A DNA stretch of 64,000 nt from NCBI GenBank assembly GCA_027475525.1, contig JAMWFC010000054.1:2348468-2412467 (forward strand), given 5' to 3'. Below the pieces are notes generated by a model, which worked only from the letters and a program-made list of their open reading frames with translations, was not told the DNA's origin and did no database searches. The stretch is from Macrolepiota albuminosa. Taxonomy: Eukaryota > Basidiomycota > Agaricomycetes > Agaricales > Agaricaceae. The position numbers and the translations under genes are program-made. Of this stretch, positions 31,505 through 42,892 are shown piece by piece (position 1 is the first letter of the stretch; each line of letters starts with the position of its first letter).

Positions 31505-34166
31505 GGCGCCAGAAAACACTCGCAAGGGTCGTCGCTAACGTAAGGTCGCTTTCTTGGTCCCGGTTTCTGGAATTTCCCTCGTGGAAACGTTGGTACCGTT
31601 CTTCTGACGCCCGAGTTAGGGTCGCTAATAGTTAGCGTCGTTTCGTCTTCAGACGTCGTCTTGACTACTGATCGGGCTAAGACGTCGAAGGGCCTCCCTA
31701 ATAATAAGTCGTACGCAGGCGATCTAAGAATGTGTATTTGAAGGTAAAACGTAAGATCGCCAACAGCGCATGGCACGTTACGAGCCATTCCCAAGGATCG
31801 ATCAATAGTGCCGTTAGCGCTTTGCATATTAAGAATGATGGTCGGGTCGTAAATGATGCCAAGCTCGTTAGCGACGTCGGCAGCCATTGAAATAATCTGC
31901 GATCCGCTGTCCACTATAGATTCTATCTCGCTTTTTCCATCAACTGTCAACATAATCGAGCGAATCGCGTGAGAGTCTTGGGCCACAGTGAGGACGGCGG
32001 GATCGTCGCTAGATCTTAGCGACTTAAGGTAAGTTTCGACCGGGTCAATGGACGTAGCTTCTTTGGGTGGCGCGGCCTCTTCTTTGATTTCCGACGCGAC
32101 CGTCTCGGTTATGTACGCGAATCCCGGTAGCGCGTCGTCGCATTCGTCCACCACCGTTACATTGTTAGCTACGTTCCGTCGAGGGGTTACCGCTGTACGC
32201 ATCTGATTCCTGACGTCTGGCGCCACACTGCATAGCTCCCCTACCGACATCGTGACTTGACTCTTCATAATACGATCGAATACTTGCTTAGATTTTTCTA
32301 TGTCGTAGATTGGTGCCGTTGGTCGGTAGCCTCCTGCTGGCTTGTCTGGCGCCCCAAAGTTTCGATTGATAGGCGGAGCGTAGTTACCGGCAAGTCCTGA
32401 ATACGGGTGTAGTGGCGGTTCCGTGCTAGCTGGTGCTTTGGCCGTATCAGGTGTGTCGTCGTTGATACTGGAATTCGAAGGCTTTGCCGGTGCTGGATCG
32501 GTCGTAGCGCCTGAAGGTCTATAGTCTTTTAACGGTTGCTTGCTCTTTTTAATCTCGACACCATCGAAAACCTGATTCTTTAGCGACTTTAGCTCCCTTT
32601 CCAACGTCTCGATCCTCTCCTCCCGTGACAACGTCGGTCGCTCGCTAACAGCGTTAAGCTGGAGTACTTCATGAATTAGCGCCTGTTGTGGAGTTGTTTC
32701 TGCCTCCGCCGCGGCCGTACTATTGAGATTGCCCGTCGCTAAGTTCCCAGGGTTACGTCGGTGCCATTCATCAATTCGCCCCTGGAAGGTTCGGTGCTCA
32801 GGATATAGAGGGATGTTAGCGCCGGAGGGTAGGACTATTTTCCCATCGGCGCCTCGGCGTGCTCTTCCTTGGCGCAGGTATTGTTCGAGGATAGCGCAGC
32901 GTCCGCGAGTCATCGTATGTCCTGCCTCACCACAGAAGTGACAAGGGCCGGATTGCATATTACCTCGTGGCGCATTAAGGCTAGTCGAGATTAACGTTTC
33001 CAATTTGCTCATAACGTTTGCGACAGCCGTGTTGACTGCGTTTTCCAGGTCCTCCTTCTTGACAAAACCTCCCTGATTGTTAGTTGCGCTAGGTGCGGGC
33101 GCCGCAACAGGTGGCGCCTTTCCTCCGTTATCAGTGCTAGAGGGTCGCTGGAAGGGGATGCCGGTATCCGTGCCTTTCAGTATCCATTTACCTGCTTCAA
33201 AGACGTCTTCTATATTGTAGGGTTCCTCAGGATGGTGGTCGGACTTAAGAATTTCTAAGCGACGAGCTATACGAGTCCAAAGTCTTCTATATTGTAGGGT
33301 TCCTCAGGATGGTGGTCGGACTTAAGAATTTCTAAGCGACGAGCTATACGAGTCCAAAGTGATGTTGGAATGCCTTGTTGAAACAAGCGCCGTTCCTCGT
33401 TCCTGTAGAGTTTGCCATTCTGTACTAGCCATCTTGCAATTCGCTGGAAGTCTCGATAATAAGTAGATAGCGTGCCTAGTGTATAAATGCCCGTTGCGAA
33501 GGTATCCTGTACCAGTTTCTGGATTTCAAGGACGGTATAGCACGTGGATTCTTCAGCGCCAGGGTACAGTTTAATGATTGCCTTTTTCCATTCCTCGTAG
33601 GTAAACGACCTTGGCACCGCCTCTCGTGTTAATCCTTGAAACTCATCCAGTCCCGTCCAGGATTCCGCGGTATCGTAGGAAACGTATCTGGCGGCGTATT
33701 CTTTCATTTGGGTGTTGTCGGTGACTCGGCAGTCGCGTAATAAATATTCCAATTCTCGAAAATACTGTGTTAGCTCGCGAGGTTTCGTCTCGTCCCATTT
33801 TGGCGACGAGAAGTGGTTTCTTGGCGGCATACGCGGTGTGTTTGCCTGCTCCATACTAGCTGGCGTCGACGTCGTGGTGGGAATAGTAGTGTTAGTGGTA
33901 GTTTCGCTTGGCGTAGTTGTAGTCGGTACTGGCTCGGGTAATTCTGAGTCGCTAGGTTCTGGCGATAATGACCTAGACAGCTCTTCCAAAGGAGTAAGCG
34001 GTGTATGGTTTTCACCTGCTAAGTATTCGAACGGTCGGGAAAATGGGAAGAAGCTTTCAGCCAAGCTATCTGGAGCGGCTTCAAGTTCCTGATCTAAAGT
34101 CTGCCTCGGTAGCGCGCCTGGTAAGTGTGGTGACTCAGTTAAGGTTTGTTCAAACGCGCTCTCCAA
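31492..34166 (-). CDS. Gypsy-2 gag-protease
   Basis: Collapse of the repeat at 33205-33358 gives 866 codons in one frame. The N-terminus is acidic and Thr-rich. A gag domain follows (PRELTQYFRELEYLLRDCRV, KKAIIKLYPGAEES, TYYRDFQRIARWLV). The zinc knuckle is CHFCGEAGHTMTRGRC near 32930, then a coiled-coil-like stretch (EERIETLERELKSLKNQV). The retropepsin has ESIVDSGSQIISM near 31910 and YDLLLGRPFD. It ends in TGA overlapping the ATG of pol. Confidence 0.88.
33205..33358. repeat. 77-bp tandem duplication 11
   Basis: Period 77 (GTCTTCTATA at 33205 and 33282), in Gypsy-2 gag. Confidence 0.95.
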
Positions 34167-34224
34167 TAGGAGGCGGCGCTGTCGCTGGGCTCGAGTTTCC
34201 GGCGGAATTCTGCCTCAATAGAAC

Positions 34225-34242
34225 CCCTCGCGGTGGGCTCCA
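34225..34242 (-). other. Gypsy-2 primer-binding site (probable)
   Basis: Three bases inside the 5' LTR end the minus strand reads TGGAGCCCACCGCGAGG. It starts with TGG, as expected for a site complementary to a tRNA 3' end. The tRNA was not identified. Confidence 0.5.
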
Positions 34243-34245
34243 AAA

Positions 34246-35288
34246 TGATGACGCCAACTGTGGTTGGGTGCGCTGGACGTATACGCAGTACAACGCCGTC
34301 TCCAGCGCCTGGCGTACGGGTTTGTGAGGAGTCCCGGCAGGGTCCTGGTGTGCTCGAGCAGAGGTGTTAGGGCGATGCGCTAGACGATAGCGCCTCGGAT
34401 GCTACCTAGCAAGTGGTAAGCGTCGTAGTTTAGGAGAAATTATAGAGAAAGAAACGAATAGCGCAGCGTAGCGTGCCCGTAGGTGGCACCGTAAACGACG
34501 AAGACGAGATAGACGAAGCTAGCGCCGAACTTGGTGGCAAAGTCAGGCAATGCTAGCGCGATTTGAACGCTAAGTGTAACTGGGTGCTCAAGAGGTTACG
34601 ATTCGTTGTTATATACATGGCAAGTAGCTAGTTTTTATACTATGCGCTACCTTATTTCCAAAATAAGTCCATTGGCGGCGCTACCGCTTAGCGCCTCCCT
34701 TCGTGACTGTAGCTAACGGCCACCTGTCAACGGCGACCTGCAGCACATGGGTGACGGCGACCAACGGCGACTCTAAAACTACTTAGAAGTGGTACGAGTT
34801 TGCTCACTTTTCGATGTAATTTAATTGGTCATGCCATCCCGGGGTATGGTCGGAGAATCCTCGACAGACGCCGTGAGCGCTAATTCCGGCGCTAAACATT
34901 GTACCATATTTTGATAGATTTAAATGTCGGGTCTGCGTGTATCCTGTCTCGTCGTCATTGATTCTTTTAGACTTCTGATTGAGGTGCCTCGGTGATTGAC
35001 AGCGCCAATTGCTAACTCCTTCCAGTACTGATCGGGGTTTGGTCAGAGTCCCCTCCCGCCGTTATGCTAGCGCTATGAGTCCTGAGTCTTCTTGGTCTTC
35101 AAAGTAACTGAGTGGAGTGCGCTGAGGGGCTGATACTGGTGATTGAGATGAATGGATAAGTCTTGCCATAGAGCGCCCGCGCTAGGGCTGCTCTGTACCC
35201 AAGGCTGGTCGCTAGAGCCTTTAGTGTGTCAAGTGTTGGTCGGCCTATAATGTCCCTTGATGCGCTCAGTCCGAGTAGAAGCCTATCA
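34246..35288 (-). repeat. Gypsy-2 5' LTR
   Basis: 1,043 bp matching 21387-22429. The ACGC at 35289-35292 is the right-hand copy of the target duplication. Confidence 0.9.
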
Positions 35289-37002
35289 ACGCGCCTGTAT
35301 AGGCGCGAATGTGCCTACTGTCTGCTTTACGCAGCTTCACTCCGTCTGGTAACCGTAAGGTTACGCCCAGGGCATCATTGACTACTCGATGCAGGCGATC
35401 GTGCATGGCTTCACGATGCATTCGGATGGCTTCCCGCTGACCCGGGGATCTAGTCGCCAAGTCAGCGGCATGGGGAAGTGACTTTCCCCGTCCACCTTGC
35501 GGGGGACGTCCCGAGCCTCCTCGACTGTGGGCATAATTGCCCTCGTCTCGAGGAATCGACCTAGGGCCGTCATCCCGGCCGTTACCAGGGACATCACGTC
35601 TCGTGGCGCCATCTCGATCGAGGAAGTCTCCTCGATCATGATCGTTGCGCCGCCCTGGACCTGGAGAAGCTTGATTCTCCTGACCCTGCGTGACGAATTG
35701 ATGACGCATCTCGTCAATGGGCTTAGTGCCCTCGAATACGATGCCCTGATCGTCTATAAGGGACTGTCCCTTAGTCCTGAGGTCGCCATTGTGCATACGT
35801 TGGTACGCGACTCTGTCGCTCAACGTTTCGGCCATGGGCACGCGCGGCATCACGGATGCCTCGCTTTCCACTTTGAGCACAGTGCTATCGTGCCCATCCG
35901 GACCTGACATATCTGTCCTACGGTCATGGTTACGCATGTGCGGGGGCTCCTCACGCCACCCTTGTCCTGCTGGAGTATAAAAAGTACTCACCGGTCTTAC
36001 TTCGGGCACTTCTTGCGCCCATGCTAGTGCCTCCACTAGCTCGATTCTGACGTCTTGATTGCGTCGTGCCGAGCATTCTTCGGACGTGTGGCTCCAGGGG
36101 GTCGAGACCCCCGATTGTCGTGTGGCCTTACGCTGCACATACATTTGCAGCTCCATAGTGAGCACTCTCACCATTAAATCAGTATATTTCGTACTGAATA
36201 CATTGGGCACTTTGTGCCCTTGTCGCCTAAGTGCTACTATATGGGCTGACGTGTAGCGCTCGAGTCGCGCTTGGGTGGTGTATTTCATCACCTCTGGGTG
36301 CAAGTCCCAGAACACCCGCAAGCGCACGGTGTACGCGGTTTTCAGCCGCTGTTCCTCTGCTCCGACGTCGTCGTCACTTGACGACTCCATCACCTCCTCT
36401 GGAAGTTCTACAACCTCCTGAGCTTCCTCCACTGCTGGTGTGCGCGGAAATCGATCTTCCGCGCGGTATCCTTCAGGCCTTGCAGCCTCCTCCGGTACCT
36501 CTTCTAAGCGGGCTTCCGCTACTTTAGAAGGCATTGGACCCGCTGTGGACCGCCTGGTCCCACTGCTCCGGTTCGCAGGGAGGGTTCTCCCAGTCCGTAC
36601 TGACGACTCAGCGTCTCCTGGGGCGCCATAGGCGCCGGTTAACTGTCGGCCGTCCTGCGGGGGTCCTTTGGAAGCCAATCGGCTAGACCGTCGCGGTCCT
36701 CCTGGCAACTGCGTAACTGGGGGCGTTAATCCCCCGGGCATCTTGTCTTGGAGGCGTTGCGGGCCGTCCTGCTGTGAGCTTTCAGCTCTCCGGGCCTCGC
36801 TCTCATTCCCGGCCAGGTCGGCACTCTGACCTCGGTCTCGAGCCTTGGGTCTTACCTGACCCGCATTGGACGCTGACGCGTCCTGGGTGTCTGCTGGGTC
36901 TCCCCGTAGGTCGTGGGCATTTCGCCCGCCGTCAGTGGGCGCTGCAGGTATGGAATTACTCATCGATCCCCTGTTTGAAATTTGCACGGTGTGGCTGTGC
37001 AA
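35289..37002 (-). CDS. Gypsy-1 gag, N-terminal half
   Basis: Starts at ATG 37002 (or 36963, MSNSIPAAPTDGG). Residues 1-200 are charged and disordered. A helical region follows (TAYTVRLRVFWDLHPEVM, YTTQARLERYTSAHIVALRR), then an Arg/Gly/Asp-rich stretch with GGSGRPPQGGRGKS. It ends at RHIRAYTGA, where Gypsy-2 is inserted. The frame resumes at 21386 as SKFSNLEDWAM. In the raw sequence it runs nine codons into the Gypsy-2 LTR and stops at 35266. Confidence 0.85.
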
Positions 37003-37094
37003 GAAGCTCGAGAAGCTGATAGAGTTCTGTCAATGAACTCAACGACTGACGTCGGATGCTAGGCAATAGATCCTAGCTGGCGGATTCAAAAAAA

Positions 37095-37327
37095 TGTAAC
37101 GAAGTTACGAATTTGAGAGAGCTTAGTGTGCACACAACACTGAATCAGACCAGACCGGTCTATTGACAATGTAGTTTACAACAAAATAAGCTGCTTTGTA
37201 AGCAGCTGAGTAACTAATTATATACGAATGTAAATAAATATTATATTATAATAAATATAATATAATATGTACTAATATACAGTAAGTAAAGCTATGTGGC
37301 CAACGCCACATAGCGGACTACGCTACA
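37095..37327 (-). repeat. Gypsy-1 5' LTR
   Basis: 233 bp, identical by eye to 11991-12223. GTATC at 37328-37332 is the right copy of the target duplication. I found no clear TGG-type primer-binding site inside it. Confidence 0.9.
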
Positions 37328-37332
37328 GTATC

Positions 37333-37481
37333 TCTACAGGTAATATACTCAGTCGTTCACATCATATCGGAGTGACTGAGGAATACTTACTGTGTATCTC
37401 TACAGGTTATAGGCCCCGTAGCACCTCAGTCGTTCACATCATATCGGAGTGACTGAGGAATACTTACTGTGTATCTCTACA
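37333..37481 (+). repeat. Copia 5' LTR, second part
   Basis: Continues the LTR cut at 11990. It contains the 77-bp repeat at 37348-37501, so the true LTR end is one repeat earlier. The internal region begins GGTTATAGGCCCCGTAGCA. Confidence 0.85.
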
Positions 37482-37501
37482 GGTTATAGGCCCCGTAGCA
37501 C
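37348..37501. repeat. 77-bp tandem duplication 12
   Basis: Period 77 (CTCAGTCGTT at 37348 and 37425), over the end of the Copia 5' LTR. Confidence 0.95.
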
Positions 37502-40500
37502 TCCCACAAAAGTTCGCGTTGAGCCGCTGCTCCGGAACTCACAAATAGAAACGACTCACTTTTTTTACTTTACCCACACCTCACCCACATACATAAAATG
37601 GCTACAAACTCATCCAACCCGCCACACTTCCCTGAAGAAAATCACTTCGATGGCACAAACTACATGACTTTCAAAAATCGAGTCCTGATCGCAGCCCGAG
37701 CACGTGGAGCTCGAGGCTACCTGGACGGCACGATTCAAAAACCAACTACAGACCCAGATACCAAACCAACAGAAGGGAAAACAACTGAATGGTCGTCCAA
37801 GAACCCATCACTCAAAGAATGGGAAGAGAGGGACGCATGGGCTCTGGGACTGATAGTGTATAACACTAAAAATCCTGTGGGACTAGGGATTAAGATGGAT
37901 GGTACTGCAGCAGAGGCATGGTCAAACCTTACAGACAACTATGGTGTATACTCTGAAATAGCGGCAATGAATGCCAAAAAACGTTTACGATCCACAGATT
38001 TCACAGACGGGATGGATTTCATTAAACACGTCGAGGACCTAAGGGAGAAGTGGAAAACCACATCCAAAAAAGGGGCAAAGGTGGACGACGTGGGATTCCA
38101 AACAATCCTGATGGCATCACTCCCAGAATCGTGGAACTCTGTGGTGGCAGGGCTGTACTCGATGAAAACATCCAAAGACGTAGTTGCGGCACTCACGGTA
38201 CACTGGGACTGATTAGTGCAACAAAAACAGAAGGCAGGAATCTCGACAACCGCCCTACAAGCCCAGAGTAACCAAGGAAAGACCAGACTAGTATGCGTCA
38301 ACCCAAATTGTCGACGAAATGGCCACGTAATTGAAAACTGTTATTGGAAAGGGGGAGGGAAAGAAGGGCAGTTCCCTTCAAATTTCTGGAACAGGGGAAA
38401 GATGCCCAAAGTCTTGGCAAATGAGACCACCACAACACCCCCAGCCGCAAATGAGGCAACCACTGCCCCCACTCAGCAACCACCCGAGGTACATACCACC
38501 TACGCACTGCTAGCTGCGACCCTCCAAAGCTGCCCAGAGGCCCAAGATGTCCCCACCTATGCCGACTCAGGGGTGACTGATCATTTCTTTGTCGATCGAG
38601 CAGCGTTCACAGACTACAAGGAACTTTCAAATCCAATTGAAGGACAAGCAGCACCAAAAGGAGCTACGTTCAGAGTAGTCAGGAGGGGAACGGTAAAGAA
38701 GGCCTGCAAAACGGAAAAAGGGTCGTCAGAGCTGATATTCAAAAATGCGCTCCACGCACCAGATCTGGCATCGAACCTTATCTCTATCACAAGGTTTGAC
38801 AGGGCTGGGTTTAGCGTCATTTTTGGAGAGGGCCAGGTTCGCTTCCAAGACCCAAAAGGGAGGGAAGTGATGCGCAGTACCGGCACTGGGGGAATGTACC
38901 TACTGAAGACTATGTTACCATTGGGGCACCCCAACGCGCTCACAGCTAGGTCTCAAATGCGCCCGACATCTCTTGAGGTCTGGCACAGGCGGTTCAGACA
39001 TGCAAGTGTAAAAACAATTAAAACAGCGTTAGCCCAGAACCTGGTGGACGGACTCATGGTCAAAGGCGACTTAACTGTGTCCGGAATATGCGAGGACTGC
39101 ATCTACGGAAAGCATGCCTCGAGACCCTACGACACAGAGGTGACACCAGAAGGCGCCCCAAACGATTGTGTACACATAGACCTGTGGGGGCCGTCCAGTG
39201 TACCATCACTGGGGGGGGCAGTGTATATGATGGTTGCCATTGACAGAGGAACGTCGTACATGTCAGTATTTTTCCTAACTAGGAAGGACTCAGGCACCAT
39301 CCTCACAGCCTTCACCATTTACCACGCGGAGTCTGAGAGACAGACAGGCAGAAAACTATGCAAAGTCAGGGTGGATGCTGGCAGGGAGTGGGTAAATGAA
39401 TCTTGGCTGACGTACCTCAGAGAGCATGGGATAATACTCAAGGTAACTACCCCATATGCCCACGCACAGAATGAGGTAGCAGAGCGGGCTAACAGAACAC
39501 TCTTGGAAGGTGTCTGCTGCATGCTTGCTGAGAGTGGCTTACCCAAGGAACTCTGGGCAGAGGCAGCGGCAACCCAAGCCTACACTCGAAACCTGCTCCC
39601 AACATCCTGACATCCTGGAAGAATCCCAAAGCAAGCGTGGACCGGGAAGTGCCAGCGCGTGGACCACTTGAGGCCCTGGGGATGCCTAGCCTGGGCGAAG
39701 GTGCCGGATGAGCTAATTAAATCAAAACTCGACGCAAGATCAGTCAGAACTAGGCTTGTGGGGTATGCCAACAGCGGTTACCGGTTGTTTGACCAGAGGT
39801 CGCGCACGATTGTCACATCCCACAATGTAATATTCGAGGAAGGCGTCAGACACCGCCCCTTGACAATCCTCACAGAACCGGATAGAGATGGCAGCGACAC
39901 GCCAGTAGTCGACAACACGGACTTACAACAAGGCGTCCTCACCATGCGGCAACCTGTGGCTCCTAGAATCAGAGAACAGGGTGGTCCACTCTACACGCCT
40001 GACATACGCCATGCGCTAGACATGCCGGAACCCACCCCTGATGCCTGGGCGCCTACCCAGGCACCGCCACCCCCACAGACAGCTGCAGCACCACCCCTGC
40101 GGCGCTCGACAAGACAGACCAGGCCCACACCAGCCCTGATAGCGGTGAGGGAGACCCTGCAACGGGAGCAGGCTGCGCATGATAGCGGCGAGGCCTGGGC
40201 TACGGACAACAATACGTCGACAGCCTTTCGGGCAGATAGACCATTTGCCTATCTGTCATCCCTTGACCCTGATGCCGAAACCTTGGCAGAAACCACGCCA
40301 CCAAAGACGTACGCCAAAGCCATGAGACGGCCCGATTTGTGGCAACCAGCAATAGACAAGGAACTACGTATGATGAGTGAGCATGGAGTCTTCAAGTTGG
40401 TGGAAAAATCACAGGTTCCAAAGGACAAAAACGTTGTCAGATGCTGCTGGGTCTACGCTAATAAATTCAATGAGAATGGCGAGGTGGTGAGATGGAAGGC

Positions 40501-41010
40501 GCGTTTGGTGGCGAAGGGGTACTCTCAGGTGGCGGGCAAGGATTTTAATGAAACCTACACAGCGGTCGTGCAGCTGGAGTTCCTGAGAATGTCTGCGGCA
40601 GTGGCGGGTCAGGAGGGATACGAGATCTGGCAAGTCGACTTTGTGTTGGCGTACCTCAACAGTATACCTGAGTATGAGGTGTACATGCATCTCCCGCCTG
40701 GGTTCCCCGGAGGGGAGGGGAAGCTGGCGAGACTCTGGAAAACCATATACGGACTTATGCAAGGGGGTTTCGACTGGTACTGGACTTTGGATGGGGCATA
40801 CACCGACTTAGGGTATTGACGGTCTAGGGCAAATCCGTGCGTGAGGTCGAGGATAATCGGGACAGAGTCAACAATAACAAACACGTTCAACGACGACACA
40901 TTTGGTCTGTCCTCAACTAGGAGAGGAGCCGACATTGCAAAGAGGGAACTAACAAAGATATACGAGGTGAAGGACCTAGGCACACCATCCTTTATCCTGG
41001 GCATGGCCAT

Positions 41011-42014
41011 TGATGACGCCCAAGGTTTGGTCAGTAACAAATATAGTTATAGTGTTACTGTACCAATTGCTTGCGTTGGGCGCGCTATAAGTGATGTGAG
41101 GAGTCCCAGGCAGGTCCCAGAGAACGCGCCTATAAAAATGGGGAAAAGTCAGTAAGGGGGTCGGCAAGTGTAAAGCGCTAAGGTAAAGCGCCTATGAAGG
41201 GAGCGGTAAGCGAACACGACAATGTCAACGGCAAGAACACAGTAAGCTTAGTGAAGTCTAAGCGTCGTAAATGCCTGCCGTAGATGCAAGGCACGAATAG
41301 GTCGAAGGCTAGCTATAGTCTGCAACTGCCGACGAGCTCGACGTTGCTGACCGTAAATGAGATCTCGAGCATAAGGGAGACTGAAGTAAGAGGAGCAAGA
41401 AACTCTCCTCTATTGTTCGATGTACAAGTCGGTAAGTACTTTTATACTACAATGAGTTCACCGTCGCCAGTGGCCAATGACGCCAAAGTGCGGTAAACTA
41501 GAAAATTTTATAGGGGTAGCTCCAACGGTTTCAGATCCCTACCGTCCATTCAAGAACCTTAGCGATGCCAGGCAACAGATCGCAAAGCTAAACCATCAAT
41601 CCATCACCCTTCTGTCTGTCCAAAATTCAAGAACCTTAGCGATGCCAGGCAACAGATCGCAAAGCTAAACCATCAATCCATCACCCTTCTGTCTGTCCAA
41701 AATGCTTAGCGGTGTCAGGTGCCAGATCGAGGCGCTAAGCGGTGTCAGACGCCAAGGTCAAACGCCAAGCTGTCCATCAGTTTTTGATAGATCATCAGGC
41801 TTCTCGCTAAGTGCTGTTGTCAGCGACTGATGCCATCTGTCAGTTGTCATTCTGTCTGCCGTCGGCGCTATCACTGATTGGATCTGCTTCTTGCCGTGCG
41901 CGGCCATCAAATATTGCCAAAAATGGTTAGTTAGCGCGTGCTAAGGTATCCCAAGCCCGTGCCGCGTTGCCGCAGCCTGCCGTTGATGCGCTGATCCTGT
42001 ATGGGGTCCTATCA
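41011..42014. repeat. Solo LTR in Copia pol
   Basis: TGATGACGCCCAAGG to GGGGTCCTATCA, flanked by CCAT (41007-41010 and 42015-42018). It is about 927 bp once the 77-bp repeat at 41549 is collapsed. Removing it restores the Copia frame (GMAIHRDPHSG). The same family, in the opposite orientation, occurs at 44370-45380 and 45553-47541. Confidence 0.88.
41549..41702. repeat. 77-bp tandem duplication 13
   Basis: Period 77 (TTCAAGAACC at 41549 and 41626), in the solo LTR within Copia pol. Confidence 0.95.
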
Positions 42015-42892
42015 CCATTCATCGAGACCCTCACTCCGGCTCCATCTCCCTCTCTCAAGAAGCATACCTCTTGCACGTCCTCGAACGTTTCAAGATGGCC
42101 GACTGCAACCCAAGGTACACCCTGTTACCATCAGGCATCATCCTCACAAGCGACATGTCCCCAAAAATGGATGAGGAACATGAGGCCATGAAAGATAAGC
42201 TGTATAGACAGCTTCTCAGAGCTCTCATGTGGGCGCAGGCCGTGACGAGGCCAGATTTATCCTTTGTGGTCGCACTTCTCGCTTGTTTTCAGTCAAACCC
42301 TGGACTCGCTCATTGGAAGGCACTCATACACACGCTAGCCTACGTAAAAGGTACCATCAACTATCACATCATATACTCGAAGAGCCAGGACAGCTCGGTA
42401 AAGCCTCTAGGGTACGTGGATTTGGACTATGGCGGTGACCTAGATACGCAACGCTTGACGTCCAGATATGTATTCATCATGGCTGGAGGGCCGGTTTCTT
42501 GGAGTTCAAAGAGGCAGCAGACCGTAGCGCTATCAACAACGGAGGCCGAGTACATGGCGATGACAAGGGGATCCCAGCAAGCACTGTGGATGCACAACTT
42601 CCTCAAGGAAATCAACGTAGGCCAGCCGTTGCCCGTGACATTGAGGGTCGACAACGATTCTTCCATTGCCCTAGCAAAATCTACGAAAAACCACGCACGA
42701 GGCAAACACATCAATATCCGACACCATTATATTTGGGAATGCATACAGGAGGGCGATATAGAGGTTATACATGTCCCATCCTCCGAGAACGTCGCTGATA
42801 TATGCACTAAACCTCTGCTGCGAGTGACACACAAGTACTTGGTAAACCTTATGGGCATGCAAAACGCAGACGGTCGCGCAAGTCAGGGGGAG

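Larger units (their letters stand above)
21387..35288 (-). mobile_element. Gypsy-2: Ty3/Gypsy element with three antisense genes
   Basis: Two 1,043-bp LTRs (21387-22429, 34246-35288) start TGATGACGCC and end CCTATCA, with one base difference seen. The target duplication ACGC flanks it, and removing the element restores the Gypsy-1 gag frame exactly. The minus strand encodes gag-protease and pol. Between pol and the 3' LTR, about 5 kb carries three genes on the plus strand. Seven 77-bp artefacts lie inside. Once they are collapsed, gag-protease and pol are both fully open, so the element may be recently active. Confidence 0.92.
11991..37327 (-). mobile_element. Gypsy-1: chromodomain Ty3/Gypsy element with two extra ORFs
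   Basis: Two 233-bp LTRs (11991-12223 and 37095-37327) start TGTAACGAAG, end CGCTACA and look identical by eye. The target duplication is GTATC. On the minus strand the order is gag, zinc knuckle, protease, RT, RNase H, integrase, chromodomain, then two accessory ORFs before the 3' LTR. Gypsy-2 is inserted in gag. Without that insertion and three 77-bp artefacts the element is about 11.2 kb. The identical LTRs suggest recent insertion, yet gag-pol carries three TGA codons. Confidence 0.92.

Noticed and set aside
33712..34092. Long plus-strand frame opposite Gypsy-2 gag
   Set aside because: A shadow of the gag frame, with no TATA box or intron pattern like the true antisense genes.
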